Below are positions 35,717 to 46,313 of a stretch of DNA of 64,000 nt, in pieces. The position numbers were made by a program, and so were the translations under genes. Each line of letters begins with the position of its first letter. Within the stretch, counting starts at the first letter, position 1. This DNA comes from Spinacia oleracea. Lineage: Eukaryota; Streptophyta; Magnoliopsida; Caryophyllales; Amaranthaceae. Below the pieces are notes generated by a model. It did no database searches, was not told where the DNA came from, and was given only the letters and a program-made list of their open reading frames with translations. The stretch lies in NCBI RefSeq assembly GCF_020520425.1, contig NC_079487.1, positions 131,710,385 through 131,774,384 of the forward strand, given 5' to 3'.

Positions 35717-35783
35717 GCTGCAGTAGCGCATTGGTTAAATCTTACATGACATTAGATTCCAGATTCAACTCCTGGCTGCAGCA
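35717..35783 (+). pseudogene. tRNA-like relic (67 nt)
   Basis: A perfect 7-bp acceptor (GCTGCAG with CTGCAGC) plus A, an A-box-like TAGCGCATTGG, and a B-box-like GATTCAACTCC remain. The T stem has a mismatch and the anticodon arm does not fold to a 7-nt loop (only AATCT/AGATT with a larger loop). T runs follow. Either a decayed tRNA or a SINE head. Confidence 0.5.
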
Positions 35784-35918
35784 TTTTTTATTTTTTATTT
35801 CTTAATTTTTTTGTATTTCCAAAGTAATCCATACTTAAAACCATACTTCTCGTATATAACCACCAAACATCTACATCACCAAAAACCTAAAATATCATAC
35901 GGATTACTACTATGTAAG

Positions 35919-37529
35919 CTATGAAAAAGAGAGTAAAGGTTGTTGGTGTCTAGTAGAAGAGATTAATGGTTTAAGGTTATTACTACGGTGTTGTCGACGC
36001 CGTCGAAGATCCTCTAATAGCCTACAAGTCTCACATCCAACACAATCTATAGTAGGAGTTGGACCCGCAATGAGCCTCTTGTTGGTGATCTTGGCATCGA
36101 TCTCTTTCATCTCGTCAACCATTATCTGCCTGCTCCTACATTCTATGCTACAAAATCCCTGCTCACCCCTGCGTACATATAATTACATCACAATAATTTC
36201 AATTGCTACTACTGATAATATATGGGACACTTAAATCAAACTAAATATAAGTACTCGTATATAATAATAATTAGAGTAGGTATTTTATATGACTTTTATA
36301 AATTAAATACCAGTATTACATCTAGGTGTATCATGCACACGTTTAGTGCATTCACATAAATTATTATAGTTTCTAATTTGGAGCTTTCTCAATTGAGTAA
36401 ATGTCTCAATTGATTGGTCTTATGTGGGATATGTGGCCTATGTTTATGTGGCGGTGGACTTTTATAATGGGCATGATTCACATGCTCCTATTTCATATTT
36501 TTGTTGATTTTTGCTAGTCCTCAAACTTAAAAGGTTGTTTTCCTTGTTTAAAGCATTGGATCTTAAACAAAAAAGTTATGGTGCGTTTTATTTATCTGAT
36601 TTTATCTAAACTTATCACATTTTATTTTAGTTATAAATTATATTTAGATAGATTTTTTTTCTCACTAACTTTGAACTGAAATAAGTGAAAATTAGATGAA
36701 TAAAACAAACTATAGATTAAAACTTCTACTACTAATTATCTACTCCATACCATATATTGTGGTAAAATGTTTGATTTATTACCAAGAATTAATAACCAAT
36801 ATTATTGCAGAAGCAGGCGTAATCCAAACTTACCAAATTTCACTTGATTTTGTTTTGGATATTTTTGATACTTTATGGATAAGCATCATTTATAGCATAT
36901 TTGATCCATGTGACATTAACCACTACTAGCCCATGACCAACTTTATTAATTGCCGAGGTACAGAGATTATTCAACGGGCTAATTAATTCACTAAGCCAAT
37001 TAAAAACTCCCAAACCCAATAACAATTATACAAATCATACATTTTTAAAAAAAAAAAAATTAAACAGCTTATACACAAATTTACTTAATTATTGCTTGAA
37101 AATGACATAGATATATACACAATGGTATCATAACCGCACCAAGATCATCCAAAGTGGTATATTGGATGTACCATTTTAGGTAGTCGCGTGATCTCAGGTG
37201 CATGAAATAATTTACACGCATAAAACCGGACATAAAACTAGAATCAAATTTGTGTTGTACGGAGTATATTACCTGTACATGTAAACATCTTTATCAAGGG
37301 AAAGAGGCTTCTTGCATAAATGGCATGATTTGAGAAAACCATGATCAAAATCACTATATGATGAACTGGTGATGGGTGATGATGAACTGATGGGAGTTCT
37401 AGTTAACGACCTTAATCCAGATTTAACCACAATATTAGAATACTCAATCTCTGAAACTTGCAGCATTACAATTCGTAGCCCTGATGAAATTTCACCCTCT
37501 TTTTTTCTTCCTACTGATGATAAAACCAT
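35919..37529 (-). CDS. FCS-like zinc finger (FLZ, DUF581) protein, 168 aa
   Basis: Exons (minus) 37273-37529 and 35919-36168 (507 nt), joined at an Arg codon (YMYR|GEQGFCS). FLZ proteins are plant-specific small adaptors that bind the SnRK1 kinase through the FLZ domain. The domain is visible at about 66-110: SCHLCKKPL (C69, C72), YMYRGEQGFCSIECRSRQIM (C92, C96), then DEMKEID. The conserved Phe-Cys-Ser is intact. The N-terminal third is Ser-rich and without known motifs; the C-terminus after the FLZ is basic (RRRRQHR). The single intron splitting the finger fits the family as I know it. The intron (1.1 kb) carries a TACGGAGTA word just inside the donor (37258). Which FLZ member it is cannot be settled. 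Confidence 0.92.
36580..36712. repeat. Inverted-repeat MITE-like segment in FLZ intron
   Basis: GTGCGTTTTATTTATCT on the left and AGATGAATAAAACAAAC on the right are imperfect inverted copies about 130 bp apart. Target duplication not resolved. Confidence 0.35.
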
Positions 37530-37710
37530 TTTTTGGGTCTTGATTTAATTTTCCTTTAATTTCTCTCTCTGTTTTTGTTTTTGTTTTTTCCCCTCTTTCT
37601 GCTCTAGTATTTTCTGTTTATTTAGAGAGTGATAGTAAGAGAGAAAGAAAAAGGATGAGGTGTTAGATGTTGAGGTAGGAATGATGTGGGGAAATGAAAT
37701 CAATGTTGAT

Positions 37711-37720
37711 GGATATATAA
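37711..37720 (-). promoter_or_regulatory. Possible TATA box of the FLZ gene
   Basis: Minus strand TTTATATATCC, about 185 bp upstream of the ATG. Long CT-rich leader between them. Confidence 0.35.
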
Positions 37721-37775
37721 ACCAACAAAACATGTTGGATACTTTTTAAATAAAAAATTATTGTAGTAATATGTA

Positions 37776-38125
37776 CTCCCTTGTCTCTTTTTATTCTTAC
37801 GTTTTCCGTTTTGGGTGTCCCTAAATGTTCTTTACATTTCCTTTTATATTATCACATAAATATTTTAATATTCTATCAAAATTCATGTCCAATGATTTTT
37901 TTAACCAATTAAATTTATTGGGTCATTTAATTTCTCACACCTTTTCATTGGAACATTAAATTTTTCTCATTTTCTAAATATCAAAATTTTGATAAAAGTG
38001 AAATATTATAAATAAACGTAATTTGACTTATTTAAATAAAAAAAAATAGATGAATCTCAATACACTTTAATTAGTCGTCAAAACGCGTGCAAAATACAAA
38101 CGTAAAGAACAAAAAGAGAACGGAG
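37776..38125. mobile_element. Stowaway-like MITE
   Basis: CTCCCTTGTCTCTTTTTATTCTTACG and its inverted partner CGTAAAGAACAAAAAGAGAACGGAG, within TA dinucleotides. 350 bp. Confidence 0.75.
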
Positions 38126-38318
38126 TAATCTCTTTGTTTCTATTTGTTTGTCCGATATTTTATTTATGGGCTTGCCTTGCAAAGATTTTTAATTTATGTT
38201 TTTACATTTGGTCCCACTTGTTAAATAATTCGAAGACTTGCGAGTGAGAGGTCACGTACATATTAAGTCCAATTCTTAAAGGCTAAACAACTTATAAGCC
38301 CAAATGAGAAATTTACTA

Positions 38319-38563
38319 CTTCCTCTGTTCCACAATAGATGCATCATTTCTCATTTGCGCATTATTTATCAATCATTTTTTCACTGTTGTGTAAGAAAAA
38401 ACATAGTTAAGTGAGATCTTGTTAAATTCGTATTAATGCAAGGATTCCAAATATCAACTTTTTATAATTTGTACTTATACGCATTTAGAGATATTAATGT
38501 TCAAAGAAGCGTATTGGCATACGTGCAAATAGAAATGATTCATCCTTTGCGGAACGGAGGAAG
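38319..38563. mobile_element. Stowaway-type MITE
   Basis: CTTCCTCTGTTCC...GGAACGGAGGAAG ends within TA dinucleotides, with TGCATCATTTCT / AGAAATGATTCAT inside. Confidence 0.85.
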
Positions 38564-38801
38564 TATGTAGTACTCCGTACTTAGCTTGACATGCTTATAT
38601 GAGTTCAATTTTTCTTTCATTTTTCTTTAATGTGAGGCAGGTAAAGTTGGTCATGACTGGACACGATCTTGATACGACACGATTTTCTATCGACCGGCCT
38701 GATAAGATATGTACGTACCCAACTCTAAGAACATTTCACATATAGCTAACAATTGGGTTTAAACATAATTACACACAGAGTAGTAAAATACGAAGTACTT
38801 A

Positions 38802-39050
38802 CTCCGTTACGGAAATATCGCACCATTTATTTTTTACACTATTCACATTACGATTTTGGCCATTTTATGTGATCCGTACGTAAAGAAATTTTAGTCATGT
38901 AGTGGTCATGTTAGATTCAAATCGATATATATTTTCTAAATATTAACTTTTTATAATATTACTTGCACACACCGTGAGACATTAAGAGTCAAATTAAAAC
39001 TTAGATGAGTAAAAGTCAACAATGATACTATATTTTCAAAACGGATGAAG
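38802..39050. mobile_element. Stowaway-like MITE, worn left end
   Basis: CTCCGTTACGGAAATAT on the left and ATATTTTCAAAACGGATGAAG on the right, within TA dinucleotides. Confidence 0.65.
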
Positions 39051-39789
39051 TATTTGTTTTGTTTATTTTGTTTTGACTATGTGGTAAATAAATGTGGTTT
39101 GTTTTCTTCTACCAAGTACCGACCCACGTGTTTAACTAGTACGTGTGTTTAGTATTTAGCTATTGGAATGTGTTACTCCATAAAAGGTACCGCGTTTGTT
39201 CCCTTTGGAGTTTGGACTGATAAAAAAAAACATGAATCCGTACAATGTTGTTTCTTTGGTTAATTTTTAAAGTGACTTATAAGGGAATACTCCGTATATG
39301 CCAATGGTTTACACCAAAATAATAATAATATGCCAATGGTGATGTAGTGGTAATACTTTTATGTCCACACTAGAAAGTGACTACTTAATTGGTGCGTTGG
39401 TGGTCCTCAACATTTTCAAGGGATATTTACTTATTACTCCCTAATTTTTCTTCTTTGAAAGATAAATAAATTTATCATAAATGAGTTAAATAATAAATTT
39501 TAAGGAGATGATGATAGTACTAAGTGCAATTTATATTACTAAATGATTTTTTAACACATGTTTTTTTTTAAAGAAAAAAAAGAGTCTATACAAATTGTTT
39601 ATTTAATCTAAGTAATTTAATTTATAACTGAATTGAAGATCAAAATCAGAAAATGTACACAATATAATCAATGTTTTATAATGGAGAAAACAGAGAGCAG
39701 TGAACTGGTGGAGAGCTGCAATGCATCAGTGTTGAACTCAATATATGCTCAAACTACGCAACATACATTTTGGAGTAGATAGAGATAAG
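39051..39789. other. Intergenic, no feature recognised
   Basis: One TACTCCGTA word at 39288 and a local repeat (ATGCCAATGGT twice, 39298 and 39332). No gene. Confidence 0.4.
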
Positions 39790-40228
39790 TAGGGATGTCA
39801 ATGGGTTGGATCCTACTGGATTCAAATCCGTTTTCCACGCATGGATCCAAATTCAGATCCGGATCCGCGGGTCCAAAATTTTGGATCCAGATTCATATCC
39901 GCCGAATCCGACATGTAATTTTTTTCTTTCAAAAAAATATTATTTTTATGCTACTTTTTACAAAAAAATAAAATAAAATTATGCATTCACCCTATGATGC
40001 AAAATATCTTCTAACGGAGTAAAGAAAATAAACATCAAAATTATGAAAAAAAATTAAATTCATATTATTTTATACATATTTTTTAATAAAAGTAAAAATT
40101 TTATATTTAAATGGATCCATGGGCAGGATCTGGATCTCAAAAAAGGGATCCAGATCCAGATCCTATCAGCCAAAAACGAATCCGGATCCACCGGATCCAG
40201 ATAGGGTCCAAATCCATTGCAATCTCTA
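39790..40228. mobile_element. hAT-type MITE rich in GGATCC words, 439 bp
   Basis: Ends TAGGGATGTCAATGG and CCATTGCAATCTCTA with a perfect 8-bp duplication GAGATAAG (39782-39789 and 40229-40236). The interior has many GGATCC / CCGGATCC / AGATCCAGATCC palindromic subrepeats near both ends and an AT-rich centre. Confidence 0.88.
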
Positions 40229-40322
40229 GAGATAAGACATCGATCACTAGCTAGTATGTTTAGCTTCAAATTATTACTTGACACTCTACTGCGTAATCCA
40301 AAAACTCTTCATTTTTCAGTTA

Positions 40323-40645
40323 GGGCCATATTTGGATTGAGAGTAATGCATTAAGGGTGAAGATAATGAAGAGGGATGAAGTGGTGACAAATAGAATAAG
40401 TTAGGGTTGGTAAGAACAAAAAAGAGAGGAATAAATACCCTCATTGTGGGGGTAATAGTTACCCACCATTTTACTAGGGTGCTTATTACTCTCAATTGTA
40501 GGGTAATAGCCACCACTTCGATCTCATCTTAATACCACTCATAATCCTTTTACAATCACCTCAATTCACCTTTATTTTCCTTTTGTTAATGTGGTTTGTA
40601 ACTTTTATTATTTCTAAATCCATTACACTAAATCCAAGTATATCC
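40323..40645. mobile_element. PIF/Harbinger-like MITE
   Basis: GGGCCATATTTGGATT and AATCCAAGTATATCC are imperfect inverted ends, flanked by TTA (40320-40322 and 40646-40648). Confidence 0.55.
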
Positions 40646-40648
40646 TTA

Positions 40649-41876
40649 GTGTACGTTTTTTATTTGATGATTTCATATGAATACTTTTTTGTTAAGCATA
40701 TAGATCATAAAAATAAAAAAATGAAAGAAAAGTTTACAAAATAGTGGACCAAACCGACCAATGGCACCAAACAATGGGCGGAACACATAGGTTAAGAGTT
40801 TGTAAGTTAAGTAAACCGAATTAATTATTGTATCAAAAGCATGGTTGCATTACTATATAATTGTGTCCATGTAATTAAGCATGTGCTAACATAATAACCC
40901 TTTGTGTCTCACTGTATTTCGCAAGATAAATGACACAAAATTGTAATATTAGGTACAGCTTGGAGAATCCTATTTTGGGTTTATATCTCCGTCCTTTTCT
41001 TGTGTCCCACATTAGTAGATTTAGTACTGTAGTACACATTGATAACGTGATATTTCGTAATTTTTGAAGATAATGTTTCCTTTTCTCGTTTTGAATCACT
41101 AGTTTTTCACTTTTCATTTGGCATTCGCACAATTATAAATATCTCTAGTGTACGTGATATTTATGATACAACTAGATCTCTTCTTTGAAAGAAAACTACT
41201 ACGTATGATATACGGAGTACTCATATACAACCCTTATATATACTTGTACTACGTACGGAGTATATTGCTAGCCTATTTGTAAGTTTGATTTGTACCCTAG
41301 CCTATGATTGTTACATCAAACCATTAGGATGAACACATTTGGAGTGGACCGGAGATTTCCTAACGTACCCTCCCCGAACTTCACATAACCTTTCTTACTA
41401 TCCCGGGGTGGGTTGACCGGTGACGGGTTTAGCCATAGGAGGACCTTTAGCTCCTTACAAATAAAAATAAAAATATAAATTGAATGCATGTGCCTTTAGC
41501 TAGTGTAGATGTCTTATATGGGATACGATCCAAATTTTATGTTTGAAATGGATTTTTTAAAAAAAGCAATAACTTAGATCTGCATCATTAATTAATTAAG
41601 ATAAGAAGTTCACTTCATAACTGCAAGGAGGTCCCACAATTAAGAAACCATATGTAAATAAGGGGAGTGACGCAACTCCTTAGCTGTATAAAGTGATGGA
41701 CGTAGACTCTCTCATTTTTTAAATGTGGGTTATGCACGTGTTATTTAAAAAGGCTATGCTTCAACCGACGAGAAAAAAACGAAACTGTTATTTCATGTCA
41801 AGAAGTTTATAACAAAGAAAGATTGGTAGCACTTTAAGAGTCATGCAACAAACAAGTCACTTATTCAATGTACTAT
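40649..41876. other. Intergenic, no gene
   Basis: Two TACGGAGTA words (41211, 41254). Nothing else recognised. Confidence 0.45.
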
Positions 41877-42807
41877 GGGGGTGTTTGGCAATTGGCTGTT
41901 GGCGGTTAGCTGTCGGCTGTTTTACTTGGCTGGTTTGACTGGCTGTTGGTTGTGGCTTTTAAGTTGGTTGTTTGACTTATAAATTAAGATGTTTGGTAAA
42001 CTCATTTGTTGACGGTTGGTTGTGACTATGTAACATGATATTTATGGACACTATTATGTTTTATTAACCATTTATTACATTCTTAGTAATTAATTAACCA
42101 AATTAATTAACCAAATTAATTAACCAAGTTAATTAGTATTTAAATAAATTATTTAATAAATTATTACATTATCTAATTATAAATAATAAAATCAGTAATA
42201 AAATAAATGAATAATAAAAATAACTATTAATTATTTCTAGTTAAAAGAATTATTAACTTAAATATTAATTAATTAGTATTAATTATAATTATAAGTTATT
42301 AGTTAATCATTTTTAATGCATGGTTAATCATTGAATACTCTATATTCATTATTTAATAAATTATTAAATAATTTAATTAGTAATAAAAAATATATTAATT
42401 AACATTACTATTTAAATAAATAAATTAATTAGTTGTATTTTAAATAATCCCACTGTAAAAAAATTAGTAGTAATTAAAAATATGAGTTAGTAATTAGTAG
42501 TTCCAATGCATAATTTAATATTTGATTAGTCCGTATTAATTTTTTAATTACTAAATAAATAATAATATCATTATTCATTGTTATTAGTGAAAAGTTAAGG
42601 ATAAAAAAGTATTGAAGATTTAAAAGCTAAAAGCCATACAAAAAAGTTAGTAAGACTAGCTTTTCATTTTTGGCGAATAAGCTGGCTTTTCAGCTAACCA
42701 AAAAGCCACTTTACTAAACACTTTTTTTGGCAGTTTGACCAACATAAAAAGCCAACAACTAAAAGTTAGTGAAAAAGCCACCAAAAATCCATTTGCCAAA
42801 CATCCCC
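41877..42807. mobile_element. TIR element (GGGGGTGTTTGGCAA ends), 931 bp, non-coding
   Basis: GGGGGTGTTTGGCAA and TTGCCAAACATCCCC are inverted ends (one mismatch in 15), flanked by TAT on both sides. Just inside are GGCTGTT/TTGGCTGG-rich and inverted AAAAGCCA-rich stretches; the centre is very AT-rich (TTAATTA). Best guess PIF/Harbinger-like by the 3-bp flank. Confidence 0.7.
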
Positions 42808-42916
42808 TATATCTTTACAATTTGTAAGTTAACATCCATAAATATTTCCCTAATTATATTTCTTAATTTACCAGGATCGAGTCGAGGAACTCATGTTACA
42901 ATGGAACAATAAAGAT

Positions 42917-43097
42917 CAGCGGTGGATCTTGAACAGACGAGGCGGTCAATAGAAAAATTAAGCAATTTAGTATGGAATATATACAACTTTACACAAATTG
43001 TAGGGGGGATCGGACGAGGTGGAACTGGAAAAACACATGTATTTTTTCGCTCAGGGGTGTCGGACCCACCCAGGCCACAAGGAAGATAACACCACTG
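42917..43097. mobile_element. hAT-type MITE, worn, 181 bp
   Basis: CAGCGGTGGATCTTGA and ACACCACTG ends (compare CAGTGGCGGAGC at 11958). Flanks ATAAAGAT and ATAAAAAC match in 6 of 8 positions. Confidence 0.6.
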
Positions 43098-43130
43098 ATA
43101 AAAACAATATGTTTTAAAGCAAATTATGAA

Positions 43131-43261
43131 TGGTGCAAATGAAGCCTTGACCTTATGATTAAGATCGAGGATATGTATGTGTACAATAAATATCAGGTTT
43201 GAACTCCCCTCTCATTTGTAACTTATATTGTGGATCGATGTGCCTCATTTATACCAAAAAA
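43131..43261 (+). mobile_element. tRNA-derived SINE with perfect 10-bp target duplication
   Basis: A-box-like TTGACCTTATGATTAAG at about 43147, B-box-like GGTTTGAACTCCC at about 43197, A-run tail. Flanked by AAATTATGAA at 43121-43130 and 43262-43271. About 131 bp. Confidence 0.82.
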
Positions 43262-43436
43262 AAATTATGAACGAACTGTGATGCTATCACTTGGTCCGAC
43301 ACATATACATAGTCATGTAGATCAAAAACCTCAAAACCTAATGGTCATTCGATCAAAACTCAAAAGTGAACGTACAATGTTAGTTTGTTTGCCGTGAACT
43401 CCAAGTCCAATGCCCTTTGGAATTTAAAAAATCAAA

Positions 43437-43476
43437 AAGAAAAAGAAAAAGAAAAAGAAAAAGAAAAAGAAAAAGA
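43437..43476. repeat. (AAAAAG)n microsatellite
   Basis: Six or so AAAAAG units, in the promoter region of the gene at 43603. Confidence 0.9.
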
Positions 43477-43513
43477 TGTGCCCACCGATTTAAATACCTT
43501 GTGAAATACGGAG

Positions 43514-43521
43514 TATAAATA
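43514..43521 (+). promoter_or_regulatory. Likely TATA box, fused to a TACGGAGTA word
   Basis: TATAAATA, 89 bp before the chosen ATG at 43603. The preceding 9-mer TACGGAGTA (43507-43515) overlaps its first two bases. Confidence 0.55.
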
Positions 43522-43602
43522 CCAATTATTCCCATTATCTAACTAAGAAGGCGGCTAGGTCATTGACAAGGTATTGGGACGACATTTCAACAGATCGATC
43601 AA

Positions 43603-46313
43603 ATGGAGTTGCAAGGTATCGTACCTCGATCACGATTACGATTCATCATTTTGTCCGAATAAACCACACGGGTATTACAAATTATAAATCGGGAATGGGT
43701 AAAATGATTTTAGATTTAATTATCATGATAATTACATTTTTCAATTTTGTTGCATAAAATGAAAATTCAGGTAATGTAGATGATGATGATCAACCGCCAA
43801 GTACGCTAGTTCGTCAATTTTATTTTCCCAAAGTCGATATGTTTTACCCAGATCCTGATTTGCTAGCAAAGCTAAACAAGGCCAAGGAGTTAAAGAAACA
43901 ACTTCTTGCGGAGAAAACAAGTTTGTCCCGAAAAATACGATCTTTAAAGGTATTCTTTGTGTTTTTTTTTTTTTTGTTATCGTATTCTATGTCGTCTCTA
44001 ACAACGCATCCAAATTTGATTAGGTTTTAAATAAAATAAATTCGTAGAATTTATACTCGTAAATTATCAAACCATTTTTTCTAAAAAGAAAAATTGATCG
44101 GAAGGAGCCGAGTATGTTGTTTAAGATGCGCCTTTAGTTTGAAATGGGTTTATGTTTTTAATTATTTGCAGCATAATATAGAAGTATTGTATCTGGGCGA
44201 TAATGGTCGTCAATATTGGTACCAAGATGAAATCCGCACGATTAAAGAATGCCGAAGTTTACTTTTCAAGCATTGGCCTGAAACCATGGTAACTGGTAAG
44301 AACGTAGTAATATTGTTCTTTACACTTTGCATTTTGCATATTTATGACTTTTGCATTTTGTTAGACATGAAAATCGCTCGTAACCCCCACAATATTTATA
44401 AATTTACACTCACTTTTTATTCGTTTATTAATTTTTTTTCTTACCCCATCCAATTTTCCATGCATATAGCTCACTTTATTCACATTTATTATGTTTACGT
44501 AATATTCATATAAATAGTAACGGTAAAAATCATTTTGAAACATAGGTTGTGCGGGTGATTTGTTAAGATTTTATTTAGACTTCATTTGGAATAGTGTTTT
44601 TCAATAAAAAAATGTTTTTGATCTACGAGAAAATATTTTAATTTCAAAGAAAAACACTATTCCAAACTAAAATTGGCGAAGAGTAGCATATCGAGCCATG
44701 GTGGAGTTATCTTTTACGTATGAAGTGTTTGATATGGCATAAAAAGTTTTCGATTTTCTATCATTTTACTTTGTTATTGGTTCGATAACCATTTCAAAAG
44801 TGGAAAATTTGTTTTCATTTGAAAAGAACGGAAACACTACAAGAATTTGTATCTTTAACGACAACCTAATTACGACGGGTTAAAAATCTCGTCGCAAAAG
44901 CCTTTTGCGACGGGGCTAACAACCAAACAATGACAGGAATAACCGTCGCAAATGTCTTTTACGACGGGTTTACGACGGATTTACGACGGGATTTTCATTA
45001 ACGACGCCCCCTTTTATGACGGGTTTGCGACAGGAAATCCCGTCGTTAATCAACGATTATTGGCTTTTCGCGACGGGATTTCCCGTCGTTAATAGTACAA
45101 TTTCTTGTAGTGAAACCACTTTTCCAAAGTAGTAGTACGTGTTCGATCTACTATTTAATCCTTACCATTGATTATTGTTTATGGCTATATGAAAACGAGT
45201 ACAGAACGAAGACCTCGAGGAAGAATCAGATCCGGCAATAGAGTGGGGTGAAATCTCAGAGAGAATTGAGTCTCCAATTAGGTCATGGGAAGACCAATTG
45301 GGCAGAGGAGAAACGAATTCTGAAAGAGTTTGAACCTCTTCAAACAAGGAGGGTTGTTATTGAGCCCAAAGCTAAACAATCGGAAACCACATTTTATTTG
45401 AAAGGAAAACGTTTTCGTTGGCATTATTCTAAGTCTGATATGAAACGCATGTATCGTGTAAGATTAACAATAATTAATTTCATTCCTTTTCTTTCACTAA
45501 TTAATTAATTAATTAATTAATTAATTAATTGTATACTACGAGTGAGTAATTACTGTTTTTTCTTGAATTGTCTGGACGCAGGAATCTTTGAAGCGTATCC
45601 GAAAACATGATCCATATTTTTGGGATGAACAAAAACAGGAAGAACGCGAAAAACAAGTCAATAAAATTCAGAAGCAACTTACATATTTCACGAAGTTGCA
45701 CGACATTGTCATGGAAAAGGAACAAAGGGCTACTACATCCATTTCCAAACTTAAAAGTCAAATAAAATCAAATCAGGTTTAGGTTACATTTAATTGTTAA
45801 TTGTTATTAATTCATAGATTTATATACTTCATAGGAAATGAAATCAGGTTTCTCTGTTGATACCGTTAGATAATAGTCTTTCAATTTTTACTTGTGGGAC
45901 ACATGGAAGAAATATGTTATTTTGTATATCCTTAAATATACCCATGTGCATCATATAATGAATATGTGGTGGCTTGAGTTATTAGGCCAAGCGGGGCTTT
46001 GGGCTTGAGATTAACGTTTAATATTTTGCAATATGGTTATTTTGGTATTTGCCTATTATTTTCCTATTTAACCAAAGACATGAGATTAACGTTTGAGTAA
46101 GTTTTATCATATTTTTCACAATGTCAGTTTTCTTCAAAAACACATGTTCATGGAAATGGTATTTAACATATACTATGAGATTTATATATGTTGTACTTAA
46201 TTAGATGATTTTGTTTACGACAGAGTGTTCTTAAAGATAATTATTGCAAATTACAAGAGAAGGTCCAGGAGCTCATTATTGATCCCTCGGAAGTGATACT
46301 AGCATCTACGTAG
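43603..46313 (+). CDS. Coiled-coil protein resembling proton pump interactors; frame uncertain
   Basis: Exons read as 43603-43615, 43771-43949, 44172-44288, 45205-45457, 45582-45776 and 46224-46313. Features: FYFPKVDMFYPDPDLLAKLNKAKELK near the start, EEKRILKEFEPLQTRR in the middle, then long charged helices (DEQKQEEREKQVNKIQKQL). This layout (FYF-x-K opening, coiled coil, AEEK-I-LKE) recalls plant proton pump interactor (PPI) proteins that bind the plasma-membrane H+-ATPase tail; the match is from memory and moderate. Oddity: exon 4 as taken from the good acceptor at 45204 is 2 nt out of frame; a GA unit appears missing near 45256-45264. A poorer acceptor (CAATAG at 45241) would give an intact 269-residue frame. 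The 13-nt first exon is an inference. A CACTA MITE sits in intron 3, a SINE tail fragment in intron 1. Confidence 0.5.
43652..43704 (-). repeat. SINE tail fragment
   Basis: GAATAAACCACACGGGTATTAC..AAATTATAAATCGGG matches the 3' part of the SINE at 61702-61830 in the same orientation. The head is absent. Confidence 0.55.
44584..44672. repeat. Short inverted repeat in intron 3
   Basis: TTTGGAATAGTGTTTTTC and GAAAAACACTATTCCAAA flank about 50 bp. Hairpin or short MITE. Confidence 0.6.
44835..45112. mobile_element. CACTA-type MITE, copy B, 278 bp
   Basis: CACTACAAGAA...TTCTTGTAGTG ends, AAA on both sides. The interior is full of CGACGGG / CCCGTCG words; the right half (AATCCCGTCGTTAAT..) matches the left half of 17066-17334 in reverse. 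Confidence 0.88.
45499..45531. repeat. (TTAA)n microsatellite
   Basis: Eight TTAA/AATT units between exons 4 and 5. Confidence 0.9.

Noticed and set aside
36696-36929. 77-aa open frame in the FLZ intron
   Set aside because: AT-rich, Ile/Tyr-biased random frame, partly overlapping a MITE-like repeat.
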